In this document: positions 7,736 to 17,790 of the stretch, piece after piece
Numbering within the stretch: the stretch's first letter is position 1
Layout: each line of letters starts with the position of its first letter
Assembly (NCBI RefSeq): GCF_904063055.1
Contig: NZ_CAJFCN010000006.1
Span: forward strand, 124,001 to 188,000
Source: Pseudomonas paracarnis
GTDB taxonomy: Bacteria > Pseudomonadota > Gammaproteobacteria > Pseudomonadales > Pseudomonadaceae
Direction of reading: 5' to 3'
Length of the DNA: 64,000 nucleotides
The notes under the pieces: model-generated
Told to the model about the DNA's origin: nothing
What the model saw: the letters and a program-made list of their open reading frames with translations, nothing else
Databases searched by the model: none
Position numbers and translations under genes: made by a program

Positions 7736-9094
7736 TTAGCCGCCCGGCGCCGGGGCGAAGATGGACTGCAAGTGCGACTGGCTCTCGCCCATGGTGATCT
7801 TGTCGTTGAGACCCTGGCGCAGGTAGGTCACCAGTTGCGGCTGCAAGGCGATGGCCAGGTCGGTGTCGCGGTCACCACCGGCCACATAGGCGCCGACGCT
7901 GATCAGGTCGCGACTTTGCTGGTAACGCGACCACAACTGTTTGAACTGCTGGGCACGGGCCATATGCTCCGGCGTGACCACCGCCGGCATCACCCGGCTG
8001 ATGGACGCTTCGATGTCGATGGCCGGATAGTGCCCTTCTTCGGCCAGGCGGCGCGACAGCACGATGTGGCCGTCGAGCACACCTCGCGCCGAGTCGGCAA
8101 TCGGGTCCTGTTGGTCGTCGCCTTCGGACAACACGGTGTAGAACGCGGTGATCGAGCCACCGCCGGCTTCGGCATTACCGGCACGCTCCACCAGCTTGGG
8201 CAGCTTGGCGAACACCGATGGCGGGTAACCCTTGGTCGCGGGCGGTTCACCGATGGCCAGGGCGATTTCGCGCTGGGCCTGGGCGAAACGCGTGAGCGAG
8301 TCCATCAGCAACAGGACGTTCTTGCCCTTGTCGCGAAAATATTCGGCGATGCGCGTGCAGTACATCGCCGCACGCAGGCGCATCAGCGGTGCATCGTCTG
8401 CCGGAGAAGCGACGACAACGGAACGCTTGAGCCCTTCTTCACCGAGGCTGTGCTCGATGAACTCCTTCACTTCGCGGCCCCGCTCGCCGATCAGCCCCAC
8501 CACGATGATGTCGGCCTCGGTAAAGCGCGTCATCATGCCCAGCAACACCGACTTACCCACGCCAGTACCGGCGAACAGGCCCAGGCGCTGGCCGCGACCG
8601 ACCGTCAATAAACCGTTGATGCTGCGAATACCCACGTCCAGTGGCACGCTGATGGGGTTGCGCTTGAGCGGATTGATGGTGGGGCCGTCCATCGGCACCC
8701 AGTCTTCGGCCTTCATGCCGCCCTTGCCGTCCAGCGCACGGCCGGCCCCGTCGAGTACGCGGCCCAGCATGCTCATGCCCATGGGCAGGCGGCCAGTGTC
8801 GGCCAGCGGCACCACGCGGGCGCCGGGGGCAATGCCGGCGAGGCTGCCGACCGGCATCAGAAAAATCTTGCTGCCCGAAAAGCCCATCACCTCGGCTTCG
8901 ACCTGCACCGGGTGGTAGCTGTCGTCGTTGATCACCAGGCAGCGGCTGCCCATGGCGGCGCGCAGGCCCTCGGCTTCGAGGGTCAGGCCGACCATGCGCA
9001 ACAGGCGCCCTTCGAGGATCGGCTGGCCGGGCAACTCGGTGGCCTCGGCGTAGCTGCCCAGGCGCTTGGCGAAGCTGGTGCGATCAAGGCGCAT
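7736..9094 (-). CDS. fliI: Flagellum-specific ATPase FliI
   Basis: FliI is the hexameric ATPase of the flagellar export apparatus, an F1-beta relative. The product is 452 residues. Walker A is [15 protein letters not shown], Walker B is [19 protein letters not shown], and the family segment [20 protein letters not shown] is present. An upstream TTG at 9112 would give six more residues; the ATG at 9094 ([12 protein letters not shown]) is preferred. It overlaps the fliH 3' end by 11 bases. Confidence 0.97.
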   Translation of the reverse strand: MRLDRTSFAKRLGSYAEATELPGQPILEGRLLRMVGLTLEAEGLRAAMGSRCLVINDDSYHPVQVEAEVMGFSGSKIFLMPVGSLAGIAPGARVVPLADTGRLPMGMSMLGRVLDGAGRALDGKGGMKAEDWVPMDGPTINPLKRNPISVPLDVGIRSINGLLTVGRGQRLGLFAGTGVGKSVLLGMMTRFTEADIIVVGLIGERGREVKEFIEHSLGEEGLKRSVVVASPADDAPLMRLRAAMYCTRIAEYFRDKGKNVLLLMDSLTRFAQAQREIALAIGEPPATKGYPPSVFAKLPKLVERAGNAEAGGGSITAFYTVLSEGDDQQDPIADSARGVLDGHIVLSRRLAEEGHYPAIDIEASISRVMPAVVTPEHMARAQQFKQLWSRYQQSRDLISVGAYVAGGDRDTDLAIALQPQLVTYLRQGLNDKITMGESQSHLQSIFAPAPGG

Positions 9095-9848
9095 CGGTGG
9101 CGTCCAGGTCAACGCTCAGGTCCGGCTCGGCGGGGTGCAGGGCTTGTTCATGCAGTTGATCGAACAACTTGGCCATGATCTGGCTGATGCGGGTTTCCAC
9201 CGTTGCATCGATGCGGCTGTGCTCGGTTTCGACACGGCAACCACCGGGCTGCAACGAAGCGTCTTCGACGATGCGCCAGGTTTCTTCATGGCGCTCGCGC
9301 AGGGCTTTGACCTGTTCGAAATCCTGGGGGTTGATGTACAGCCGCACATTGCCGACGCCCAGGGGCAGCAGCTTGAGGGCTTCGCGCATCACGCCTTCGA
9401 TCTGGCTGGAATCGAGCACCAGTTCGCGCTGGATCACCTGGCGCGCGATGTGCTGCACCAGGCCAACCATGGATTTTTCCAGCTGCGAGTCCTGTTCGGC
9501 GATAGGGTCGAACAGGTTGCCCATCAGGCGCTCCAGGCTAGCCAACTTGGTGGCCAGCGCCGCTTCGGCCTCCTGGCGAACCTTGAGGGTGGTGCTGCGA
9601 AAACCGTCTTTTTCCCCCGCCGCGAAGCCTTCGTTGTAGGCCTCCTGACGAATGGTTTCCAGCTCTTCGAGGGTCAGTGGCTGGACTTCATCCAGTGGCA
9701 CTTCTTCCATTTCTGCCGGAGGTTCTTCAACCGGTTCAGGCTCAGGCTCCGGCACATGGGGGTCGAAACTGGGCAGCGACCAGATGTCGAAACCACCGAC
9801 ATCCCGCGCGCGAATCAGATCGCTGGGCGCCTCATCTTTATTCGACAT
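9084..9848 (-). CDS. fliH: Flagellar assembly protein FliH
   Basis: FliH regulates FliI and tethers it to FliN at the C-ring. The product is 254 residues. An N-terminal acidic Pro/Glu stretch ([18 protein letters not shown], about 33-50) precedes a helical middle with [15 protein letters not shown] and a C-terminal FliH domain with [20 protein letters not shown]. It lies between fliG and fliI and overlaps the latter. Confidence 0.95.
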   Translation of the reverse strand: MSNKDEAPSDLIRARDVGGFDIWSLPSFDPHVPEPEPEPVEEPPAEMEEVPLDEVQPLTLEELETIRQEAYNEGFAAGEKDGFRSTTLKVRQEAEAALATKLASLERLMGNLFDPIAEQDSQLEKSMVGLVQHIARQVIQRELVLDSSQIEGVMREALKLLPLGVGNVRLYINPQDFEQVKALRERHEETWRIVEDASLQPGGCRVETEHSRIDATVETRISQIMAKLFDQLHEQALHPAEPDLSVDLDATDAP

Positions 9849-9858
9849 GCAAGGCGCC

Positions 9859-10875
9859 TTAGATCATTTCTTCGCCGCCCTTCCCGCCGAGAACGATTTC
9901 TCCGGCTTCGGCCATACGGCGGGCAATGGTGAGGATTTCCTTCTGGGCGGTTTCCACGTCGCTGACGCGCACCGGGCCCTTGGCTTCCAGGTCGTCGCGC
10001 AACAGCTCCGAGGCGCGCTTGGACATGTTCTTGAAGATCTTTTCTTTGACGTTTTCGTCCGAGCCCTTGAGCGCCAGCACCAGCACGTCCGAGGAAACTT
10101 CGCGCAGCAGCGCCTGGATGCCACGGTCGTCGACATCGGCCAGGTTGTTGAACACGAACATCAGGTCTTCGATCTGGCCGGACAGGGTGTCGTCGATCTC
10201 GCGGATCGAGTCCATCAACTGGCCTTCGACCGAGCTGTCGAGGAAGTTCATGATGTCGGCTGCGCGCTTGATGCCACCCAGGGTGGTGCGCGAGGCGTTG
10301 GAATTGCCGGAGAACTGCTTCTCCAGAATGGTGTTGAGTTCTTTGAGCGCCGCCGGCTGCACGGTGTTCAACGATGACACACGCAGGATGATGTCCAGGC
10401 GCACTTTATGGTCGAAGTGGCCGAGCACTTCACCGGCCTGGTCCGGGTCCAGATAGGCCACCACGATCGCCTGGATCTGCGGGTGCTCATAGCGGATCAC
10501 GTCGGCCACTGCCCGCGGTTCCATCCACTTGAGGCTGTCGAGGCCGCTGGTGTTGCCACCCAGCAGGATGCGGTCGATCAGGCCGTTGGCCTTGTCTTCG
10601 CCCAGGGCCGAGGTGAGCATCTTGCGAATGTAGCTGTCGGAGCCGACGCCCAGGCTGGTCTGGTCGCCGACGATCTCGACGAACTCGCTCATCACCTGCT
10701 CGACTTGCTCGCGGTGCACATTGCGCATCTGCGCCATGGCCACGCCGACACGCTGGACCTCTTTGGGGCCCATGTGGCGCAGCACTTGGGCAGCGTCGGT
10801 TTCACCCAGGGACAGCAGCAACACAGCGGCTTTGTCGACCCGGGACAGCTTGGCCACAGCGGCTCGATCATTCAT
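9859..10875 (-). CDS. fliG: Flagellar motor switch protein FliG
   Basis: FliG is the torque-transmitting C-ring protein that contacts FliF, FliM and the MotA stator. It has the usual length of 338 residues. The N-terminal domain has KAAVLLLSLGETDAAQVLRH, the middle domain contains an EHPQ motif (IRYEHPQIQAIVVAYLD), and the C-terminal torque helix region reads LMFVFNNLADVDDRGIQALL. It overlaps the fliF 3' end by 8 bases. Confidence 0.98.
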   Translation of the reverse strand: MNDRAAVAKLSRVDKAAVLLLSLGETDAAQVLRHMGPKEVQRVGVAMAQMRNVHREQVEQVMSEFVEIVGDQTSLGVGSDSYIRKMLTSALGEDKANGLIDRILLGGNTSGLDSLKWMEPRAVADVIRYEHPQIQAIVVAYLDPDQAGEVLGHFDHKVRLDIILRVSSLNTVQPAALKELNTILEKQFSGNSNASRTTLGGIKRAADIMNFLDSSVEGQLMDSIREIDDTLSGQIEDLMFVFNNLADVDDRGIQALLREVSSDVLVLALKGSDENVKEKIFKNMSKRASELLRDDLEAKGPVRVSDVETAQKEILTIARRMAEAGEIVLGGKGGEEMI

Positions 10876-12643
10876 CAGCGTTAATCCACTCTTTCACGAC
10901 CTGAGCCACACGGCCCGGGTCTTCTGCCACCAGACTCTTGATTGCGTTCAACTGAGCGTCATAGCCTTCGCTCGGGCTTGGCAACAGGATGCTTTGCGGG
11001 CCGCCAAGGCTGACGCGGTCGTTGGCCAGTTCGCCGTCCAGGCCGCCCATGCCACCCAACTCGACGTCGCCACCGGCCAGTGCCAGTTGCTTCTTGCCGC
11101 CACCGGTGATGTTGTTGAGCACCGGGCGCAGTACACCAAACACCAGCACCAGGATGAACAACACGCCCAGCACTTGCTTGACGATGTCCCAGAACCACGG
11201 CTGGGTGTAGAACGCAGGGTCAGCGATCACTTCACCGCGCTCGGCGGAGAACGGCATGTTGATCACGCTGACGCTGTCGCCACGGCTGGCGTCGAAGCCA
11301 ACGGCGTCCTGCACCAGGCGGGTGAAACGGGCCAGTTCGTCAGCCGTCCAGGGTGCACGGGTCACCGCGCCGTCCGCAGGGTTGACCTTGACCTGGTCAT
11401 CGACCACCACCGACACCGACAGACGATTGATCTTGCCCTGTTGCTGCTTGGTGTGGCTGATGGAACGGTCCAGTTCGAAGTTCTTGGTGGACTGGTTACG
11501 CTTGTCCGCAGGGTACGGCGCAAGCATCGGCTGGCCGGTGGCCGGGTCCATGATCTGCTGGCCGTTGGCGTCCAGCAATGGCTGGCCAGGCTGGATCGCG
11601 CCCGCCGTGGCGGCAGCGCCACCGGTGGTCTGCGGTGCCGAGGCCGGCGCGGGTGGCTGGTTGCTCAGGGCGCCCGGCACACCTTGGGGGCCATTGCTGG
11701 CGGTGCGTTGTTCGCTGGTGGACTGCTCGCTGCGCAACGCTGGCTGGTCCGGGTTGAACTGCTCGGAGGTGGACTCGACAGCGCTGAAATCCACATCGGC
11801 GGAGACTTCAGCCTTGTAGCGGTCGTTACCCAGTACCGGTTGCAGGATGTTGTGCACGCGCTGGGTGAGCATGCTTTCCATGCGGCGACTGTAGTCGAAC
11901 TGCTTGCCGGCCTGGGTCAGCGCGGAGTTTTCGGCCATGTCGGACAGCAGGTTGCCCTTCTGGTCCACCACGGTGATTTGCGACTTGCTCAATTCGGGAA
12001 CGCTGGTTGCCACCAGGTTGACGATCGCCAGTACCTGGCCAGGCTCCAGGGAGCGGCCAGCAAACAGCTCGACCAAGACCGAGGCGCTGGGCTTGCGTTC
12101 GTCACGCACGAACACCGAGCTTTTCGGAATCGCCAGGTGCACACGGGCGGCCTTGACGTTATTCAGGCTGGAAATGGTGCGCGCCAGTTCGCCTTCCAGG
12201 CCACGGCGATAACGGGTGGCTTCCATGAACTGGCTGGTGCCCAGGCCCTGGTCTTTGTCGAGGATCTCGAAACCGATGTTGCTGTCGGACGGCGCCACAC
12301 CAGCGGCGGCCAATTTCATGCGTGCGCGGGCGACGTCGTCAGCCTTGACCAGCAAGGCACCTGAGTTGGGCTCCACGGTGTAGGCGATGTCGGCGGCGGC
12401 GAGGGTTTCCATGATCTGCTTGGAATCCATGCCCGACAGGCTGCCGTACAGGGGGCGGTAATCGGGTTGCTGCGACCACAGCACCACGGCAAAACCAATC
12501 GCCACGCTGGCTGCCAGGCCCACCATCAGGCCCACCTGACGCAGCATGGTCATTTCCGAGAGGTTTTCCAGGAACGACAGGCCAAACAACGGCGGTTTGC
12601 CGTCGGCCTTGGCGGGGAGGTTGTCGGAGACTGCTTCAGCCAT
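10868..12643 (-). CDS. fliF: Flagellar MS-ring protein FliF
   Basis: FliF builds the MS ring in the inner membrane. The product is 591 residues. A first transmembrane helix is at about 35-55 (LMVGLAASVAIGFAVVLW), followed by the secretin-like ring-building domains (PNSGALLVKADDVARARMKL). A variable Pro/Ala/Gln-rich region is at about 300-370, and a second membrane helix is at about 490-510 (VLGVLFILVLVFGVLRPVL). The C-terminal FliG-binding tail reads IKSLVAEDPGRVAQVVKEWI. It is the second gene of the fliE operon. Confidence 0.97.
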   Translation of the reverse strand: MAEAVSDNLPAKADGKPPLFGLSFLENLSEMTMLRQVGLMVGLAASVAIGFAVVLWSQQPDYRPLYGSLSGMDSKQIMETLAAADIAYTVEPNSGALLVKADDVARARMKLAAAGVAPSDSNIGFEILDKDQGLGTSQFMEATRYRRGLEGELARTISSLNNVKAARVHLAIPKSSVFVRDERKPSASVLVELFAGRSLEPGQVLAIVNLVATSVPELSKSQITVVDQKGNLLSDMAENSALTQAGKQFDYSRRMESMLTQRVHNILQPVLGNDRYKAEVSADVDFSAVESTSEQFNPDQPALRSEQSTSEQRTASNGPQGVPGALSNQPPAPASAPQTTGGAAATAGAIQPGQPLLDANGQQIMDPATGQPMLAPYPADKRNQSTKNFELDRSISHTKQQQGKINRLSVSVVVDDQVKVNPADGAVTRAPWTADELARFTRLVQDAVGFDASRGDSVSVINMPFSAERGEVIADPAFYTQPWFWDIVKQVLGVLFILVLVFGVLRPVLNNITGGGKKQLALAGGDVELGGMGGLDGELANDRVSLGGPQSILLPSPSEGYDAQLNAIKSLVAEDPGRVAQVVKEWINADE

Positions 12644-12659
12644 GACTTAAATCTCGTCC

Positions 12660-12989
12660 TTAAACCGGCATCTGCATGATGTCTTGATACGCCTGAACCA
12701 GCTTGTTACGCACTTGGGTCAAGGCTTGGAAGGACACACTGGCCTTTTGCGAGGCGACCATCACATCGGTGAGGTCCACGCCGCTTTTACCGATCTCGAA
12801 GGCCGTCGCCAGCTGGCTGGACGCCTGCTGGGTATCACTGACTTTATTGATTGCCTGACCGAGCATGTCGGCAAAATTGCTTTGGCCCAATTCCGGCGCT
12901 GGCGCGACGGATTTCGGTTGAGCCATGGCGTCCATTTGCATGGCGCGCATATCCAACATCAACCGATTGAACTCAATACCCTGGCTCAT
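12660..12989 (-). CDS. fliE: Flagellar hook-basal body protein FliE
   Basis: FliE connects the MS ring to the proximal rod. The product is 109 residues. The C-terminal family region contains [20 protein letters not shown], then [19 protein letters not shown], and the N-terminus has [17 protein letters not shown]. It is the first gene of fliE-F-G-H-I-J, with a strong sigma-54 element about 63-76 bp upstream. Confidence 0.96.
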   Translation of the reverse strand: MSQGIEFNRLMLDMRAMQMDAMAQPKSVAPAPELGQSNFADMLGQAINKVSDTQQASSQLATAFEIGKSGVDLTDVMVASQKASVSFQALTQVRNKLVQAYQDIMQMPV

Positions 12990-13051
12990 GACCTTCTCTC
13001 TCCGACGACCCGCAATTTTTTGACACTACGCAGCGGTTACTAGGGGTGGTA

Positions 13052-13065
13052 GCAACAAGGGTGCC
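13052..13065 (-). promoter_or_regulatory. Sigma-54 (-24/-12) promoter of the fliE operon
   Basis: The minus strand reads CTGGCACCCTTGTTGCTA, a full match to TGGCAC-N5-TTGCT with GG-N10-GC spacing. It lies between the fleR stop and the fliE start, so the fliE operon can be transcribed separately from fleSR. The likely activator is FleQ or FleR. Confidence 0.85.
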
Positions 13066-13120
13066 AGCTCTGTGACAACTCGTAAGAAAAGGCGACAAAG
13101 CTTGTCGAACTTGTTACCGG

Positions 13121-14500
13121 TCATGTGGCGAAAAGATACGCTTCCACATCCATACCGGCGTCGCGCATCTGCGCCAGCTTGTAGCGCAAGGTGCGCGGGC
13201 TGATGCCCAGGCGCTCAGCCGCTTCTTTGCGACGGCCGCGCTCAGCGCGCAGGGTGTCGATGATCATCTGAAATTCACGGCGGCGCAGGTCATCACCCAG
13301 GGCGCCTGCCGATTCCGCCTCGGCGACCACTGGAGCCGGAGCCAGGCTCGGCAACGGCGCAGCGCCAGTGCCCATGGCCAGGCAGAAATCCTGCGGCTGG
13401 ATCAAGCCGCCCTGCTGCAAAATCAGCGCACGCTGGATGGCATTATCCAACTCGCGCACGTTGCCCGGCCATGGGTAATTGACCAGGCACGCCTGGGCCT
13501 CGGGCGACAACCGCGCCTGGGCATGCTTCATTTTTTTGACGTGGTTGTTCAGCAGGCGCTCGGCCAAGGGGATGATATCCGCCGGGCGCTCACGCAATGG
13601 GCGCCAGGCCAGCGGGAACACCGACAACCGGTAGAACAGGTCCTCACGGAAGCGCCCCGCCGCCACTTCGCCCGCCAGGTCGCGGTTGGTGGTGGCAACC
13701 ACGCGAATATCCAGCTGGATCGGCTTGCGCGCGCCCACGCGCTCCACCTCACGTTCCTGCAATACGCGCAGCAACTTGGCTTGCAGGCCCAGGGGCATTT
13801 CCGAAATTTCGTCGAGCAGGATGGTGCCGCCGTCGGCCTGTTCGAACTTGCCGGCCTGGGCCGCGATGGCGCCGGTGAACGAGCCCTTTTCATGACCAAA
13901 CAAGGTCGCTTCGAGCATGTTGTCGGGGATCGCCGCGCAGTTGATCGCAATGAACGGTTGCTGGGCGCGGCTGGACTGCTGGTGGATGTAGCGCGCCAGC
14001 ACTTCTTTACCGGTACCGGATTCACCGGAAATCAACACAGTGGAATCACTGCGCGCCACCCGCGCGGCCAGTTCCAGCAATTGCGCGCTGGCCGGCTCAA
14101 AGGCAATCGGGCCATCGCCCTCGCCCGCCGACGCTACGCCCAGAGCATGTCGGGCCACCAGCTCGATCAGCGCCTTGGGCTCGAACGGTTTGACCAGGTA
14201 ATCCGCCGCGCCCTGACGCATAGCATCCACCGCCCGCTCCACCGCGCCATGGGCGGTCATCAGCAGCACCGGCAGTTGCGGCTGGCGCACCCGCAGCAGG
14301 CCGAGCAACTGGTGGCCGTCCATGCCGGGCATGTTGACGTCGCTGACCACCAGACTGAAGGCCTCCTGCTCGACCGCCTCCAAGGCTTCCTCGGCAGAGC
14401 CGACCGCACGGTAGTCATGGCCCGCCAGCAGCAGCGTGTCAGCCAATGCTTCACGCAGGGCGCGATCGTCTTCCACCAATAAAACCTTGATAGCCATCAT
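13121..14500 (-). CDS. fleR: Sigma-54 flagellar response regulator FleR
   Basis: FleR is the response regulator partner of FleS and activates class III flagellar promoters. The product is 459 residues. The receiver domain carries phosphoacceptor Asp54 in VVSDVNMPGMDG. The AAA+ domain has Walker A GESGTGKE (159-166) and the sigma-54 contact loop GSFTGA (206-211). A C-terminal Fis-type helix-turn-helix includes RRKEAAERLGISPRTLRYKL. Two in-frame ATGs begin the gene; the first has GGAG 7 bases upstream. It is 4 bp after fleS. Confidence 0.96.
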   Translation of the reverse strand: MMAIKVLLVEDDRALREALADTLLLAGHDYRAVGSAEEALEAVEQEAFSLVVSDVNMPGMDGHQLLGLLRVRQPQLPVLLMTAHGAVERAVDAMRQGAADYLVKPFEPKALIELVARHALGVASAGEGDGPIAFEPASAQLLELAARVARSDSTVLISGESGTGKEVLARYIHQQSSRAQQPFIAINCAAIPDNMLEATLFGHEKGSFTGAIAAQAGKFEQADGGTILLDEISEMPLGLQAKLLRVLQEREVERVGARKPIQLDIRVVATTNRDLAGEVAAGRFREDLFYRLSVFPLAWRPLRERPADIIPLAERLLNNHVKKMKHAQARLSPEAQACLVNYPWPGNVRELDNAIQRALILQQGGLIQPQDFCLAMGTGAAPLPSLAPAPVVAEAESAGALGDDLRRREFQMIIDTLRAERGRRKEAAERLGISPRTLRYKLAQMRDAGMDVEAYLFAT

Positions 14501-14504
14501 CCTC

Positions 14505-15716
14505 TTACTCCGCGCTTGCCGCGCTGGAAAACAGCGGCAAGGTCATCAATGCACAGGTGCCACGCCCCAGGCGGGAACGCAGCTGCAATTGTCCCTGATG
14601 GGCGCGGGCCACTGCCTTGACCACAGTCAGGCCCAGGCCAGTGCCGTTGGTCTTGGTGGTAAAAAACGGCTCGCCCAGACGTTGCAGCACCTGCGGGGCG
14701 ATACCGCTGCCGCTGTCGCTGACGCACAGGCGCAGGGTTTGCCCGCGGGTGTACAGGTGCACTTTCAGGCGCGCCCCGGGGCCACTGGCCTGGGTGGCGT
14801 TTTCGATCAGGTTGAGCAGCGCGCCCACCAGGGTGTCACGGTTGCACAGCAATTCGCCCTGATGGCTGTCGCACTGCCAGCGCAGGTTGGCCTCCTGCAC
14901 ATGGATGGCCGCTGCCGCTTGCAGGGACTGCATCAAGCCGGCAGGTGTAACGCGATCGGTCAGCGGCAGTTCGCCACGGGCAAACACCAGCATGTCGCGC
15001 ACTTGGTGCTCCAACTCATGCAGGCGCTCCTTGAGGCGCCCGGCAAAGCGTTGGTGGGTGGCCGCCGGTAATTGCTCGTCAGTCAAATGGCTGGCGTAGA
15101 TCAATGCCGCCGACAACGGCGTACGAATCTGATGGGCCAAGGAAGCGACCATACGCCCCAGGGACGACAGCCGCTCATGGCGCGCCAGTTGATCTTGCAG
15201 GTGCCGGGTTTCTGTCAGGTCATTGAGCAGCACAAGCTGGCCCGGCTCGGCGTCCAGGGAACGGGTCGCGATGGACAGCCGACGCCCGTCCTTGAGGGAG
15301 ACTTCGTGGCCGTCGTCTTCGCGGGGGGCGAAACAGCGGGTGATGACTTCACGCCACAGCTCGCCTTCCAGCGGCAGGCCGAGCAGATCACAGGCTGCCG
15401 GGTTGGCTTCGCGCACGCGGCCCTGGTCATCGATGACGATTACGCCACCGGGCAACAGGTCCAGCAGGTTTTGCAGGCGGTTGGCCAGGCGCTCTTTCTC
15501 GGCCAGCTCTTGCATGCGCTGGGCGCTGACCACCGCCAGTTCGCCTTTAAGCTCGGAAACCCGGGCCTCAAGCAGACTGTAGGAGTCGGTCAGCTGGCTC
15601 GACATCTGATTGAACTGCGAGAACGCGTGCTCCAGGCCCTGGCGGGTCGGCGGTTCTACAGGCGAAACCAGCCCCTGGATGGCAGGGGCCGAAGATAGTT
15701 GGGCGGCGTGGGGCAT
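14505..15716 (-). CDS. fleS: Flagellar sensor histidine kinase FleS
   Basis: FleS is a soluble histidine kinase that phosphorylates FleR. The product is 403 residues with no transmembrane helix. It has an N-terminal coiled coil (about 30-85), a PAS domain (about 85-170, with GGVIVIDDQGRVREANPAAC), a HisKA box with His195 in ASLAHQIRTPLSAA, and an HATPase domain with LLNLIENATQASGPGARL and TKTNGTGLGLTVVK. A sigma-54 promoter lies about 55-68 bp upstream. Confidence 0.96.
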   Translation of the reverse strand: MPHAAQLSSAPAIQGLVSPVEPPTRQGLEHAFSQFNQMSSQLTDSYSLLEARVSELKGELAVVSAQRMQELAEKERLANRLQNLLDLLPGGVIVIDDQGRVREANPAACDLLGLPLEGELWREVITRCFAPREDDGHEVSLKDGRRLSIATRSLDAEPGQLVLLNDLTETRHLQDQLARHERLSSLGRMVASLAHQIRTPLSAALIYASHLTDEQLPAATHQRFAGRLKERLHELEHQVRDMLVFARGELPLTDRVTPAGLMQSLQAAAAIHVQEANLRWQCDSHQGELLCNRDTLVGALLNLIENATQASGPGARLKVHLYTRGQTLRLCVSDSGSGIAPQVLQRLGEPFFTTKTNGTGLGLTVVKAVARAHQGQLQLRSRLGRGTCALMTLPLFSSAASAE

Positions 15717-15770
15717 GATGCTCTCTCGCTTGGCTGACCGTCAGTTAAACGGAACGTTGCGAGGGCTGTA

Positions 15771-15784
15771 GCAATACCCGTGCC
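15771..15784 (-). promoter_or_regulatory. Sigma-54 (-24/-12) promoter of fleSR
   Basis: The minus strand reads TCGGCACGGGTATTGCTA, with GG-N10-GC spacing and an intact TTGC element. It is 55-68 bp upstream of the fleS start. In P. aeruginosa fleSR is a class II operon activated by FleQ, encoded just upstream here. Confidence 0.85.
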
Positions 15785-15826
15785 GAAAAAAATCTACCTA
15801 TAAATCAAATAGTTGAAAAACAGGCG

Positions 15827-17299
15827 TCAATCATCCGCCTGTTCATCACCTTCTTTGCGGCTCATACCGTACTTGCGCATCTTCTCCACCAGGGTGGTGC
15901 GACGGATACGCAGGCGCTCGGCGGCGCGGGCCACGATGCCATGGGCATCGTCCAGGGCCTGCTGGATCAACCCTTGTTCGAGGTTGCCGAGGTAGTCCTT
16001 AAGGTCTAGGCCTTCGGGCGGCAACATCGCGGTGGCGCCGAAGTCCGGAGTATGGCCGTTGATCGCCACGCGCTCTTCCATATCGCTGCGCAGGCTGTCC
16101 ATCTGTTCGTCTTCGTCGTCGACGTAGCGGAATTTCTTCGGCAGTTCGACCACGCCGATCACCCCGTACGGGTGCATGATCGCCATGCGCTCCACTAGGT
16201 TGGCCAGCTCGCGCACGTTGCCCGGCCAGCCGTGGCGGCACAGGGACATGATTGCCGCGGAGTTGAAGCGAATGGAGCCGCGCTTTTCGTGCTCCATGCG
16301 CGAGATCAGTTCGTTCATCAACAGCGGGATGTCTTCCACGCGCTCGCGCAGCGGGGCCATCTCGATAGGGAATACGTTGAGGCGGTAGTACAGGTCTTCG
16401 CGGAAGCTGCCGACCTCGATCATGCTTTCGAGGTTCTTGTGGGTGGCGGCAATGATGCGCACGTCCACGCTCTGGGTCTTGTTGCTGCCCACGCGCTCGA
16501 AGGTGCGCTCCTGCAATACGCGCAGCAGCTTGACCTGCATCGGCAACGGCATGTCGCCGATTTCGTCGAGGAACAGGGTGCCGCCATTGGCCAGCTCAAA
16601 ACGCCCGGCACGGCTAGTGATCGCCCCGGTAAAGGCGCCCTTCTCGTGGCCGAACAATTCGCTTTCCAGCAGCTCTGCCGGGATCGCCCCGCAGTTGACC
16701 GGCACAAAGGGCCCGTCGCGACGCTTGGAGTGATAGTGCAGGTTGCGCGCGACCACTTCCTTGCCGGTGCCCGACTCGCCGAGGATCAGCACGCTGGCGT
16801 CGGTGTCGGCCACTTGCTGCATCATCTGGCGCACGTGCTGGATGGCACGGCTGGTGCCGACGAGGCTGCGAAACAGGTTGGGTTCACGGTGACGGCCGCG
16901 CTCGCGGGCCTGGTCGTACATCTCGCGATAGACCTGGGCGCGGTGCAGGGAATCGAGCAATTTGCTGTAGCTGGGCGGCATTTCCAGGTTGGACAACACA
17001 CGGCGGCGCTGGTCTTCCGGCAGGTCCACGGAAGAAATATCGCCCATTAGCAACACCGGAAGGAACTCATCCCAGGTAGACAGTGTCTTTAACAGGCCCA
17101 GAACTGCGCCAGGAGCGTATACCGTCCCGATCAATACGCAAATGACTTCACGGCTCGACGACAACGAGCTGACCGCCTGCTGCCAATCGTGGCTGCCGCA
17201 GGGTAAATTTTCTTCACCGAGAAAATTTAAAATCACCGCTAAATCGCGGCGGCGGACGCTATCGTCATCGATCAGCAGAATTTTGGTTTCACGCCACAT
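15827..17299 (-). CDS. fleQ: Master flagellar regulator FleQ
   Basis: FleQ is the sigma-54 enhancer-binding protein at the top of the flagellar cascade, a c-di-GMP receptor that also controls exopolysaccharide genes. It is 490 residues, the same length as the P. aeruginosa protein. The N-terminal FleQ domain is receiver-like without a clear phosphoacceptor. The AAA+ domain has Walker A GESGTGKE (174-181), the loop GAFTGA (221-226) and Walker B LFLDEIGD. The C-terminal helix-turn-helix includes [20 protein letters not shown]. Unusual palindromes lie 49-87 bp upstream of the start. Confidence 0.98.
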   Translation of the reverse strand: MWRETKILLIDDDSVRRRDLAVILNFLGEENLPCGSHDWQQAVSSLSSSREVICVLIGTVYAPGAVLGLLKTLSTWDEFLPVLLMGDISSVDLPEDQRRRVLSNLEMPPSYSKLLDSLHRAQVYREMYDQARERGRHREPNLFRSLVGTSRAIQHVRQMMQQVADTDASVLILGESGTGKEVVARNLHYHSKRRDGPFVPVNCGAIPAELLESELFGHEKGAFTGAITSRAGRFELANGGTLFLDEIGDMPLPMQVKLLRVLQERTFERVGSNKTQSVDVRIIAATHKNLESMIEVGSFREDLYYRLNVFPIEMAPLRERVEDIPLLMNELISRMEHEKRGSIRFNSAAIMSLCRHGWPGNVRELANLVERMAIMHPYGVIGVVELPKKFRYVDDEDEQMDSLRSDMEERVAINGHTPDFGATAMLPPEGLDLKDYLGNLEQGLIQQALDDAHGIVARAAERLRIRRTTLVEKMRKYGMSRKEGDEQADD

Positions 17300-17347
17300 G
17301 CAATAGCAACTTCCCTAGTAAAACTTCCTGCCCCGGAATGAGGGCAA

Positions 17348-17386
17348 TCTAGACGTCTGTAAGATTTCTTACCTTCTAGACGTCTG
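17348..17386. promoter_or_regulatory. Palindrome cluster upstream of fleQ (candidate operator)
   Basis: Two direct copies of TCTAGACGTCTG (17348-17359 and 17375-17386, 27 bp apart) each contain the perfect palindrome AGACGTCT. Between them is a further inverted repeat, GTAAGATTTCTTAC (17358-17371). The cluster lies 49-87 bp upstream of the fleQ start, where a repressor or activator would act. The binding protein is unknown. Confidence 0.5.
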
Positions 17387-17468
17387 AAATCTGAAAACAG
17401 CACTAGTTAAGTCAAAAATGCTGGCACAGTCAAATATATGACGCGCCGTTCGGATTAACTGCGCCCGT

Positions 17469-17765
17469 TCAACCGAACAGATGGTAAACCTTTGACGCAT
17501 TTTTCGCTTGGTTGATCTGCGACATCTCTTCGAAAATCGCCTGGCGTTCGCCGGTCGTCACCTCCAGCAACTGCTGGTACACCACCAACAAACTTTCCAG
17601 CTTCTCGCGCAATGCGCCCTCGTCTACCGGTGCCTCACTGAGCACCTCATCAATCACCGCGCGGCAACCCAGGTCCAACTCCCCCACGGCTTCCCAATTG
17701 CGCTCAGCCAGCGCGCCGAGAAGGGCTTCGCGGGTTTCGTCGATGCGTTGCAGTGCGTGGCTCAT
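17469..17765 (-). CDS. fliT: FliT-like flagellar chaperone (FliS')
   Basis: This is a small 98-residue helical protein immediately after fliS and before fleQ, the position of the P. aeruginosa gene often called fliS' or fliT. The family chaperones FliD and can act in feedback. It has heptad-like Leu/Glu spacing (RIDETREALLGALAERNWEA) and ends with EEMSQINQAKNASKVYHLFG. The start at 17765 gives MSHALQRIDE; the frame upstream of it lies in the spacer to fliS. The call rests mainly on size and context. Confidence 0.8.
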   Translation of the reverse strand: MSHALQRIDETREALLGALAERNWEAVGELDLGCRAVIDEVLSEAPVDEGALREKLESLLVVYQQLLEVTTGERQAIFEEMSQINQAKNASKVYHLFG

Positions 17766-17790
17766 GATGTGTACCTCAAGGCAATCGGCC

